Shown here: in pieces, positions 16,020 to 26,138 of the stretch
How the letters are laid out: every line of letters begins with the position of its first letter
Numbering within the stretch: position 1 is the stretch's first letter
NCBI RefSeq assembly: GCF_000203795.2
Contig: NW_006281103.1
Coordinates: forward strand, 154,448 to 218,447
Length of the DNA: 64,000 bases
Source: Batrachochytrium dendrobatidis JAM81
Lineage: Eukaryota; Chytridiomycota; Chytridiomycetes; Rhizophydiales
Reading direction: 5' to 3'
The notes under the pieces: model-generated
Told to the model about the DNA's origin: nothing
The model's input: the letters and a program-made list of their open reading frames with translations, nothing else
Databases searched by the model: none
Program-made: the position numbers and the translations under genes

Positions 16020-16026
16020 GTGTTTT

Positions 16027-16460
16027 CAGTCGTATTCACATGAAATGATTGTGTATTGATCTTGCAGTCGGAACCTCTATGTTGCTCTGGAATAAACAAT
16101 CGTTACATATTCGTTGTTATTGGAAATTGGTGATTCATTTTATCAAAACTCTTTTAATATCAGATACGTTCTACTTGAACAAACCAATCTCGGGAATGCA
16201 ACTATACATGCAGGTCATTCAACGTTTACTTGAAATATTGTTTTGGAAAAAAAGAAAAGTTGGAGGTTGAAAACATGTCAAGGATGTATTGGAACAAAGA
16301 TGTGAACATTCTTTTAGTATTTTTGTGCAAGAATGAGTATAAAGATCAATAAACTAAAAGTTTAAAAACAATATTGCCCAATAAGATTGGCACCAATCCA
16401 ACATGAGACTATTTATCATGTATTTCAACTCCAAGGCTTTATATTACGTGAATACGGCTG
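16027..16460 (+). mobile_element. 434-bp Tc1/mariner-type MITE, copy 1
   Basis: The ends are inverted repeats: CAGTCGTATTCACATGA at the left and, as reverse complement of the right end, CAGCCGTATTCACGTAA. The right flank is TA; the left flank is TT, possibly a mutated TA. It matches copy 2 (25601-26034) over its whole length with about 9 substitutions and no indels, roughly 98% identity. A short open frame of about 70 codons is shared by both copies, but nothing in it resembles a transposase, so the element looks non-autonomous. It lies in the upstream region of the coiled-coil gene that starts at 16609. Confidence 0.85.
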
Positions 16461-16608
16461 TAACGTGTTGCAGATTTGACAAACTCCGCTCCAAATCTGG
16501 TGAATCAAATGCATCTTATTGTAACCAGTTGAATAAAAACGTACCATAGTATACGGATTGTTGCTTTATACATACTTTTGTGAGCTATCTAGTACATCAC
16601 ATCCAGCT

Positions 16609-19600
16609 ATGGCTGAACAAGTACATTTTGACAGTGAAAAGCCAAGTAGTGGTGTTTGCACTTTGTCTAAAAAAACGCAAAAGTTGGTACAGGCAGCATC
16701 TGTTATATCAGAAACATTAAAGTCACTCGAAAGTAGTATACTTGCACAGACTGCAAAGTTGACTCCATCGAGGGATGTTGGTCCAAATACACGGTTGCCT
16801 GCTGCATATACGCTTGTTCATACAACATCAACTTCAAAAGATTCTGTTGTATCCAAACCAGTAGATTTAGCGCCTGTATTCATTCAGTCACACGAAACAC
16901 TGTCCTCAGTTTCACCCATGCCATCTGTATCCAATCACCCCGTTTTTGAGACAGTCACAAGCATAAAAGCTGATACTCCAACAACTGTTGCTCCTGCCGA
17001 GTCCATCAAAAACAATGTTTTAAACCAGTCGCATGCCGAACCACAAAACGTAGTATCTGACAAATCAGAAGCATCTAAATTACTCAAACCGCCTGTTCAT
17101 CACACAGCTACGCATAGAGGTGAAAATATCATTTCCATTTTCTCATCTAATGGAAACGAAAAACTTGCATTGGAATCATCCGAACCAATTCAAAAAGTAA
17201 CCCAGGAAACTACTGAACACATTTCAGAACCCAAGTCTAATTTATTAGAAGAGTCGGTTTGTTCTGCTGCAAAGATGATTGAACTTTTGAATGAAAATCG
17301 AGAATTACGCAACTTGATTGACGCATCACAAAAAACAAATGAATCTGGTACTCATCACTCATCACAATCCACCATGGATACGCAGACTCAACCCCTACCT
17401 ATCAATCAGCCTGTATCACTTGCAAGTCAAACCAAGCATGTTTCTGAAATGGTACCATGGCAGGACATGCAATTTCCTCCTCGTCACAAAGAAGTCAAAG
17501 ATCTCCAGTTTCGTATTGCCCAACTTGAAAGTCAACTCATTACAGTAAAATCACAACGACAAGATGCCATCCATCAATCCACCATATTGTCATCAAAATG
17601 TGATTCTATGCATGCTCACAATCATGAGCTTCAAATGAGAGTATCTAGACAAGCGCTCGAAATGAAATCGCTTTCAGAACAAAATGAAATGCTGAGAAAG
17701 GAAAGTCAACGTGCTATTGAACGGGAAAACGCACTAAACGATCAGATTAGTAAACTTGCCAAGAATTTGGATGCTGCACAGAAAAACTGCGAATCTAGTC
17801 CAACGCGTAGAGTTCAATCTGAGGTGTTGCCGATTACCGTACCTTTAACATCCACGTTTACTCCAGCACCTGATACTACATCCCCATCAGTTCCAGTTTC
17901 AATACAACCGACAGTAGTTTCGCAGCAAAGCACATCAAGCTCTGTTTCAGCAAAAATAAGCATGATGCAACTTATTGATGAGCGCATAAAGTGGACATCT
18001 ACTACAACTGTAGCATATCGATCTGCAGACGTAGCAGGTCAAACTGGTGGGATTGAACTACTTCGACAGCTTGATACCATCTCGACATCATTTCACACAT
18101 TTCAACAAATGGTTGAATCCATTTCAACAATTCCAAATGTTCATGTGGTATACCTTTTGATTGCCCAAGTGGTTGAAACCGTGTGGACCATGGCAAAAAG
18201 TATTTGCTTTGTATTTGACGAGTCGCTCATGATTGATGGGCGAATTGAGCGAATACGTGGGGAGAGTAGTCAGGTGCGGTTGATAACTGAACGTACAATC
18301 CATGACATGACAACCCGATTCAAAACTGAATCAGTTTCCATGCAACACGAAATGGATACTTTAAAGCACCAACTTCAAAATGCACTTAAAGAACGTGATG
18401 CACTACAAATGTCTGTTGTAGATTTAAACAGTAGCATGAAATCACTTGTTGCATCGAATACAGAACTTCGGCAAGAAAAACATGCATTGATGAAAGATCA
18501 AGCCGAAATGGAAACTGATATAAGAGTAAGAGAAGCAGTGATGAGTACCATTCCATCCTCTTTTCCTGTCCAAGTCCCAGTGCTGGTTAATGTAAACGAT
18601 ACAAAGGCATCGACGGAAAACACTAGTCATCACAACGACTCGGTACAAATACATGAATTAAAATGTAATTTGCAAACACACATCGAGTATCTTGAAAAAA
18701 CTATTACTGAATGGCAAAGCGAAAACAGCACTTTACAACAATTATTTCAAAAAAGCGAAGCAATGGTCCACTCTAAAAATGCAGAGAATTGCGAGTTGTC
18801 CAAACGTATCGTCGATTTCGAAGATGCTATTGAAAATGAGAAGCTCAGAACCAAAAAGCTTGTAGAACTGGTCAAAGTATTGAAAAAAGAAAAAAAGGAT
18901 ATACAGACAAGTCTAAGTATGTCAAGGTCATTTCAAAATGGTAAAAATGGATGTAATCGCTGCAGCGCAGATGAGCAGCCAACACAAGATCCAGTACACC
19001 TCGGACGTGTGCTTGAAAACCATATTACATCCATGACCAAAGAACATTCAAAATTGAATGTATCGTCTATCCATGAACAACCCGACATGAATTCTCTGTT
19101 GGTCAAAGCATTCACTGATGGTAATGGATCACATGGATTTGAAGCGGAAACACTTTTCAAACTTGTTCGCGATAACGAAACCACTTCGCAGCAATTGACA
19201 AGTCTTGGTCAAGCAATCGAAGGTAACACATTTAGCATCACTTGTTAATATACTTTTTCTAGTGATTTGAGCATACCAACACATTTGGTCAACTCAAAGT
19301 ATTTATATAGCAAGTTGATTAGCAGATTTCTAATTCCCAAGACTATTTAAATGTGTGTCTAGATGTAATTTTGAAATCGCAAACACTCGACAATGAAAAC
19401 AAGACACTCAAGGAACGCATTCGATCTAAAAAGCTCAAGGCTCAATCTAGAGAGTCTTGTTGGCTTGACAAGATAAAGTCTTTAAAAGGAGATTTGGCTA
19501 AAAGTATAGACGACTGTGGTCAATTGGATCGAGTCTTGGCAGATTATGAGAAACAATTCAATAGTATTTTAATATTCACTCGCAATTTAAATGTCGACTA

Positions 19601-19982
19601 TGCAATGGATGATCCTAACGCTGGACACCCCTATCCGTTTGCATCATTGTTTGCACATGTGAGTAGTCTAAACACAGCAGCAACAACACATGCAAGCTTA
19701 CTGCAACAAAAACTTGTAGAATTGCAGCAGCACATAGATGCCAAAGAAGCACAATTACAGGCACAGATATCGGTATCAGATGCCGTAAGTCACAAGAGTC
19801 AAGAACAAACAGGAGAGATTCATGATTTGCAAAAACAAAACGAGTTTAAAGAAAGGGAAGTTCAAAAGTTACGATTAGATATGCAGCAGTGTGAAGAAGC
19901 CCGAAAGCAGATTGAAGCTAAATTAAAAAAGGTAGTTTCAGCATATAAATCATTCATGTCTGATCCATGTTCTTCCAAGTAG
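16609..19982 (+). CDS. Large coiled-coil protein, function unknown
   Basis: A protein of 1077 aa from two exons, 16609-19222 and 19363-19982. The join (GAAG|GTAACA ... GTCTAG|AT) keeps the frame. The start is the ATG of MAEQVHFDSEK; the frame is open a little further upstream but without an earlier ATG. The first third is Ser/Thr/Pro-rich and probably disordered. After it come long heptad-rich stretches (KDLQFRIAQLESQLITVKSQ, SLSEQNEMLRKESQRAIERE, MDTLKHQLQNALKERD and the whole of exon 2). A folded-looking insert lies near residues 450-530. This architecture fits a centrosomal, flagellar-base or tethering protein, but I see no diagnostic domain. It is divergent from IFT121 across the gap and a MITE. 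Confidence 0.85.
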
Positions 19983-20080
19983 TAGTAAAATAAACGAGTC
20001 ATTTTGTCAACGAGTATATTCATGAATGGCAATCTGACAAGTTTAATGAAAAGCTTGAACGACCAAGAATCTTGATATAA

Positions 20081-20541
20081 TCAGACATTCATTTTTCCAA
20101 GAATAAAATCATCACGGCCATACAATGGCTTTTTAGGACGCTGCCCGGTACTTCCTTTTCTGATTCTAAACCATTTCATCTAAAAAATAAACATGATCAG
20201 TTACAGCAGACGACTGAATGCCTACAAGGTTTATTGTTTACCTTGAGCATTTTCTTAAGAATTGCAGTCTTTTCAGACTGTTTTGGCAGAATATAACCTC
20301 TCAGTCTCTTTCCCCCATAACTCGGATACTTTGAACCTCTCATGGCCTGTAGCAAGAATGAAGACTGATGGGTTGAAGTGGATGGAGTTGGAACAGCAGC
20401 CAATGACAAAGTGGGTTGTGATAAAAAGGGACTTTTTGCAGCAGGAGCTGTACTAGCCAATCCAATCAAAGATCCATGTAACGGAGAAGATGCCAAACTT
20501 CCAGCAGCTGGTAGTCGCAATAATGCTCTATAACCAAACAT
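20081..20541 (-). CDS. Small basic, probably mitochondrial protein
   Basis: A protein of 132 aa from two exons, 20541-20242 and 20179-20081 (donor GTAAAC, acceptor TTTTTTAG). The start is the ATG of MFGYRALLRLP. The N-terminus of about 60 residues is rich in Ala, Ser, Leu and Arg with few acidic residues, like a mitochondrial presequence. The C-terminal half is strongly basic (YGGKRLRGYILPKQSEKTA, then MKWFRIRKGSTGQRPKKPLY). Size, charge and presequence suggest a mitoribosomal or other mitochondrial matrix protein. I cannot assign a family. Confidence 0.7.
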
Positions 20542-20764
20542 TGTTGATTTGCTAATCAAAAAATCTGTTTTTCTGACTAAATTTTATATCTGCAATTCAC
20601 TGTTGCTCACAAAATTCTCATTCCAGTTTCTTGTCAGCAAATCTGTATATCGGCTCATTGCCTCGATTCATTCGAGTTCATCATATATTCAGTTTTATTT
20701 CGAAATATTCTGTTGGTAGCGCTTGATCATGCAAGTGGTTTTACTGTCAAGATACATTAACGTA

Positions 20765-22545
20765 CTATTTAAATTCAAGAGTAAGTTCCATACTAATGGG
20801 AAGATGTGCATCGGTAACAGTAATGGCTTCACCAGAAGCTACCAAGTCCTTGATTGGTTTTTTCAGGTTGTGTAGAGTAGCTTCACGTAGCATCTTGGGT
20901 GCTTGCATAAATAGCGACTTTGAATTGGTGCGCAATGATGGTGCCTTGAGTTGACTGAATCATTCAAAGTATGTCCGTAAACATCAAAGAAATCTAATAT
21001 CGGCAATGAAATGATTGTTACTTACATTTCCTGTGTATCAAGCAAAACCTCTATCAAATCATCCAGTGTTTTGTCTCCCGAAATAGTCAACTTTAACTGA
21101 GCAGATCCGCACACTGGACAATCTTCTTTACGCTGAAGTTCAAAGGTATATGCATAGACGCCATGATCACCAACGTACATCATGTAATTGTTCATGTAGG
21201 CTGCACAATTTGTAGCAATCTTGAATGCTTCATTGGCACACGAGGCTATCCAGTTGATTTCAATGAAACATGTTTAAAACAATGATACAACTTTTGGTAC
21301 AATGTAAACCATACCTGCAACTATGGCATTGGTAGATGCAATTGCTGGAATAATGTTCTTGACAACACCTTGAGTCAGAGTATAAGTGATGCCAGTGATA
21401 TTGAATTCGCGACCACGCTCGAGGGCAGTATTGAGCAGCCATTGAATATGAGTAGGATCATCTCCGTCAACTTTTGTATCTGTTACAGAAAATAAATGAG
21501 CACAAATAGAGTTGACGATCTGGGTCGTAAGTTTAAAATATTCACCTGGAAACTGTTTTGGCCAAGCAACAGTCGAAGCGTATTCGATGCAATGTTCGGG
21601 AAGTCTGGGAGTGTTTGAAATAGTACACATTGGAAAAGTAACTGGTTTGGTCTGCATATCTAAAGAGCATTCATAGCATGCAGATATACGAGGAAGAATC
21701 ACTCTGCTTTGGCCCTTGAATCCTAACCAGCATGCACAGAATGACAAGATCTTGCTTAGTTTAATAGTAAATCCAATGAAATGTGCAAGATTTTCTACCT
21801 TCCGTGCCGCCATCGATAATGGGTTTGAGTGTTGTAGGATCGTCTTCATCAAACATGCCTACAATTGTAGCATTCATCCATCGACGAGCTTCGACCGAGT
21901 CCAAACCACAAACAATAATGTTGAATTGCGAATAGTACTGTTCATCCTTGTCCTGGATCTTGCCAAAATAACTAAATACAAAATGTTAGATTCAATGCAT
22001 TGTATATTTGACAAGATAACGACGACTTACGGAGTGACTTGAACTCCAGGGATTCTGTCCATAATGACTTTGGCAGCAGTGGTGGCTTTAGGTTGACCAA
22101 CATCCTTTTGTCTAAAACAAGTTCAATATCAAGTCCAATAGTAATCCAATTGTACATCTATGACTGATTACCTAAACAAGAATTGACGGTTGAGATTAGA
22201 TACGTCGATAGTGTCCATATCAATGACATGAATATCTTTGAATCCTGACAATGCCAGATTCTTGAGTAATTCGCAGCCAAGACCTCCAGCACCAATAACC
22301 AGAATCTTGCAACTATGCAAAAACTTCTTGACCTATAAAAATAAATGATCGTCAATAGTTTGCTATAGTCTTGCTTGCAAGGATGAACTCGTACTTGAAT
22401 GTCAGACACATTTGCATTGCTGTCTAGTGGCCGTTCCAAATAAGTGTAGATGCCTTTCCACCGTCTAGTCAGAGTTGGATTAGCAATTTAAACTAAAATA
22501 GAAACACTGGCAATGCTCTTACTCGGGCCAGTCTTGACTATCCAT
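20765..22545 (-). CDS. UBA3: NEDD8-activating enzyme E1 catalytic subunit UBA3
   Basis: Catalytic half of the NEDD8 E1: it adenylates NEDD8/Rub1, carries it as a thioester and passes it to UBC12 for cullin modification. The nucleotide-binding segment ([12 protein letters not shown]) and the [12 protein letters not shown] motif are split over early exons. The catalytic cysteine lies in [19 protein letters not shown], which is distinctive for UBA3. A CPVC pair contributes to the Zn site. The C-terminus ends in ELTLEFK with TAG, as in the E2-binding domain of the family. The first exon is tiny (22545 to about 22526, MDSQDWPE) and splices into [15 protein letters not shown]. About seven exons are needed. 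Its start lies 97 bp downstream of the PRP6 stop. Confidence 0.93.
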
Positions 22546-22642
22546 GTTAAATTGTTCCAATCTCGAGGTTGAAATCAGATTCCAAATTTCATAAATTATG
22601 TTTTTATAAAATCAATTGCTTTATAGAATTATTGTTTTATAG

Positions 22643-25456
22643 TTAAAGATTACTGTTGCTCATCTCTGCTGCAACCAACTTCAAAATCTCATCCGTCTTT
22701 TTTCCTACATTCTGCATACGTTTGGACTCCTGTTGCCAAATTGTACCATGGCGAGGCTCTGCCAAAACACACCTATTCATCACTTCCAACTGCTGCTCTG
22801 CTGTTCCATGCGTTAGCTCAAACTTATACCACCATCCCCATGAATCACCAAGATCCGGATTGGTCTTGACCGCGCGGTTAAACCAGTTTCTCGCCTTGTC
22901 TAGCTTTCTCTCAGCCCAAAACAGTCGCGCAATCGTTGCCACGACCATTGGATCATTTTCACACTTCTTCAATGCATCCGCTGATCTTGCCTTACGCTGA
23001 GGTCTAGCTTCCATCAAGATCGCTTCTGACCATAGTAATCCTGATGTGGGGCAATCTTGAAGAGATTTGGCTAATAGCGCTTTAGCCATTGGTGCATTGC
23101 CTGCTCGCACTTCTACTCGGATCGCCTCGCACCAAAACTCGGGCACTTTGGCATTCATAATTCGAGCCTTTTCTAATGTTGCTCTTGCCTTGATGGGTAA
23201 TCCTGCCTTTTCCTCAAGACGAGATGCCAGTAACCACAACACTACTGATTTAGGAATCCGCTTCAAAGCCTGTGCGTAGTTGTCTCGAGCATTTTCAATG
23301 TCTTCAAGATCCTCGTCTAAAATCTGACCCTTGATGACCCACAACTTGCTAAACAACGGAAACTTTTGAATTCCTTGGTTCAATAATTCAATTGCATCTT
23401 GAAATCTACCTTGTTGTCGTTCCAAAACAGCCGACTTCATCCACACACGCTCAGTATCTGCTCTCTCACGAGCACTTGCCAACAATACTCGTGCACGATG
23501 GTATTCTCCGGTTTCTACTTCCAGCTTGATTGCAGCAAGCCATATCTGCTCAGAATTGGGATTGGCTGCAAATGCATTGGACAAGATAGATTTAGCTGCT
23601 TCAATATCTCCTGACAACCATTTCTCTTTGGCACCCATAAGCCACAGTACTTCTGCCTGTGGACAATATCGAACGGCACGTTGCAAAAGCTCTTCAAGAG
23701 ACTCTCGTGTTCCGTGTGCTTTTTCAAAAAATGCTGCTTGACGCCATACAGATTTCTTGTTGGGAAACACCTTGAGTGCATGCGTATAAATGGCACGAGC
23801 CGTTGCATAGGCTGATCGAGAAATACATCCTTCTGCATCATCTATCCATGTTTGCTTGTAGTCATCCTCTTCAATGCCAATGTCAATGGTACATCGAACA
23901 ATCGATTCAGCAACTCCTACAAACCCATCTCGTTCACATGACTCGGCTTCAGTAAGCCATTGCTCACGCTCTAGATTGGTGCCTACTTCAGTGAGCTTTG
24001 ACACTGATCGCTCAATCACTTTGTCTACCATGCGAAGATTGCCATTTTGCTCTTCAAGCTTGGCAGCACCAACCCAAATCTCGTGAGAAGTAGGAATGGC
24101 TTGACGAGCCTTGTTGAGAACCTTGCGTGCGTTTTCATACGACTCTAAACGTGCTAGTGCAAGCCATAGTTCTACTGAAAGTGGTACACATTCTACAGCA
24201 CGAGAAAGCAAAATACGAGCATCTTCTGGATCAGCTTCAAGTGACACTGCAGCTTTCCAAATCTTGACAGAATTAGGAATATACTCTAGTGCACGACGAA
24301 GAACACGTTTCTGAGCCTTGGGATCCGTTTCCAAATCACACGCACGCAGCCAAATCTTGACGGATTGTGGGATCATACGAGCAGCATTTGCTAGGATAAT
24401 CTTGGCATTGTCAATGGTATTGAGGCGGGCAGCTTCTAGCCACACATCCTCATTGACAGGACACTCGTCACAACCACGAGAAATGACATCTCTTGCAGCA
24501 GATAGCTTACCAGCGTGTTCTTCTAAACGGGCAGCAGCAATCCAACCAGGCGCATGTTTGGGATTGGTGGTAGTAACAGATCTCAGCAGAGTACGAGCTT
24601 TTTTGATATCACTAATTTCCGAGTCCGACTTGATAATTACAGAACTCAGATCTGTCAAATAGCCTTTTGGGTCAATCGTAGTTTGGCCAGAAACTGAATC
24701 AGATACCTGATCTAGCTTTAGTCCCAACACCTTATCTCTAGCCTGTCCAAATTGAGCAAAATCAGTCCGTCCAGTGTCTGCACCCAAATTGCTCATGACA
24801 GAAGCCGCTCCATTGCCGCTCGCATCAATGGATTGAACAAGCTGAGATCTACTTGCAGCACCCAACAATACTGAATCTGGAACAGCAGTGTACCGTTCAG
24901 CAAGACCAGACTTTTTTCCAGAAGCTCCTTTTTTTCTGACCATATCTCCCACCTCAGGAATAGCAGCCCATTCATCCTCTGACATGGTAGCCAGCCCTCG
25001 TTTCAAATCCACAAACTGCTGTTGAATCTTGGGTCGCTCACGACGATATCGTTCCAACTCCTCTCGCTCACGAGCCTCTCTTCGAGCCTTTCGTCGCTCG
25101 TCCATGGTGCGCTCAATCTGCTCGTAAATATGATCTGCTTCTTCATCGTCGGCTTCATAGGGTGCAGTGTTGAATAGACCTCGCTCTTGGTCTGGGTCTT
25201 GATATTGCTCAGAAGGATCTACTCCCGATGGACCTTCACCATCATCTTCTCCTCTTTTTCCTGGAATTCTTCTACCTTCAGTTGCAGCCTGAGCTGCTGC
25301 CAAAGCAGCTCCATCATCCGGTGCATTTTCTCTAGCAGGACCAATATCTGACCGAGTAGTAAAACTATTGGCACCTCTACCCAACCCAGCAATATAATTA
25401 GGAGGAGCAGGCTTGCTCATAAAGTCCGGATCAATAAGTGATTTAAACTGATACAT
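22643..25456 (-). CDS. PRP6: Pre-mRNA splicing factor PRP6 (PRPF6), U4/U6.U5 tri-snRNP
   Basis: A tri-snRNP bridging protein. The N-terminal PRP1 region is evident: PAPPNYIAGLGRGANSFTTRSDIGPARE, MDERRKARREAREREELERYR, RPKIQQQFVDLKR and IPEVGDMVRKK. It is followed by about 600 residues of HAT/TPR repeats with the typical W..A..E pattern (IWLRACDLETD, LWLALARLE, IWQQESKRM). The protein is about 937 aa from 25456, or 925 aa from the next ATG at 25420. I prefer 25456 because related proteins have a DF(L/M)..PAPP segment just before the conserved block. The coding region has no intron, which is unusual in this intron-rich neighbourhood. Confidence 0.95.
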   Translation of the reverse strand: MYQFKSLIDPDFMSKPAPPNYIAGLGRGANSFTTRSDIGPARENAPDDGAALAAAQAATEGRRIPGKRGEDDGEGPSGVDPSEQYQDPDQERGLFNTAPYEADDEEADHIYEQIERTMDERRKARREAREREELERYRRERPKIQQQFVDLKRGLATMSEDEWAAIPEVGDMVRKKGASGKKSGLAERYTAVPDSVLLGAASRSQLVQSIDASGNGAASVMSNLGADTGRTDFAQFGQARDKVLGLKLDQVSDSVSGQTTIDPKGYLTDLSSVIIKSDSEISDIKKARTLLRSVTTTNPKHAPGWIAAARLEEHAGKLSAARDVISRGCDECPVNEDVWLEAARLNTIDNAKIILANAARMIPQSVKIWLRACDLETDPKAQKRVLRRALEYIPNSVKIWKAAVSLEADPEDARILLSRAVECVPLSVELWLALARLESYENARKVLNKARQAIPTSHEIWVGAAKLEEQNGNLRMVDKVIERSVSKLTEVGTNLEREQWLTEAESCERDGFVGVAESIVRCTIDIGIEEDDYKQTWIDDAEGCISRSAYATARAIYTHALKVFPNKKSVWRQAAFFEKAHGTRESLEELLQRAVRYCPQAEVLWLMGAKEKWLSGDIEAAKSILSNAFAANPNSEQIWLAAIKLEVETGEYHRARVLLASARERADTERVWMKSAVLERQQGRFQDAIELLNQGIQKFPLFSKLWVIKGQILDEDLEDIENARDNYAQALKRIPKSVVLWLLASRLEEKAGLPIKARATLEKARIMNAKVPEFWCEAIRVEVRAGNAPMAKALLAKSLQDCPTSGLLWSEAILMEARPQRKARSADALKKCENDPMVVATIARLFWAERKLDKARNWFNRAVKTNPDLGDSWGWWYKFELTHGTAEQQLEVMNRCVLAEPRHGTIWQQESKRMQNVGKKTDEILKLVAAEMSNSNL

Positions 25457-25600
25457 GGATAGCGTATAATACTCTTCAAGGCAATACTTGTCGACTGTAG
25501 TAATTGTCGAAATAAATAAAAAACTGTTAATTCGCAGCTGAATCAACTTTTCAAATCGAAACTTGAAATCATAAATTCTATTCTATTTTGTCCTGTTTTA

Positions 25601-26034
25601 CAATCGTATTCACATGAAATGATTGTGTATTGATCTTGCAGTCGGAACCTCTATGTTGCTCTGGAATAACCAATCGCTACATATTCGTTGTTATTGGAAA
25701 TTGGTGATTCCTTTTATCAAAACTCTTTTAATATCAGATACGTTCTACTTGAACAAACCAATCTCGGGAATGCAACTATACATGCAGGTCATTCAACGTT
25801 TACTTGAAATATTGTTTTGGAAAAAAAGAAAAGTTGGAGGTTGAAAACATGTCAAGGATGTATTGGAACAAAGATGTGAACATTCTTTTAGTATTTTTGT
25901 GCAAGAATGAGTATAAAGATCAATAAACTAAGAGTTTAAAAACGATATTGCCCAATAAGATTGGCACCAATCCAACATGAGACTATTTATCATGTATCTC
26001 AACTCCAAGGCTTCATATTACGTGAATACGACTG
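25601..26034 (+). mobile_element. 434-bp Tc1/mariner-type MITE, copy 2
   Basis: Direct-orientation copy of the element at 16027-16460, same length. The left end is CAATCGTATTCACATGA; the reverse complement of the right end is CAGTCGTATTCACGTAA. It is flanked by TA on both sides (25599-25600 and 26035-26036), the target-site duplication expected for Tc1/mariner insertions. It lies between the PRP6 start and the 3' end of the velvet gene. Confidence 0.88.
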
Positions 26035-26138
26035 TAATTTCAAATAGAAGTAAGACTAGTTGGTTTGTTTATTATATGAAAAAATTGGTAATAGACAAAG
26101 TAATACGACCAGCATTCTTTTTCATACCAAAAATAGTA

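Noticed and set aside
16049..16270. 73-codon frame present in both 434-bp elements as a possible gene
   Set aside because: It lies inside a MITE, has no family resemblance, and is shared only because the copies are nearly identical.
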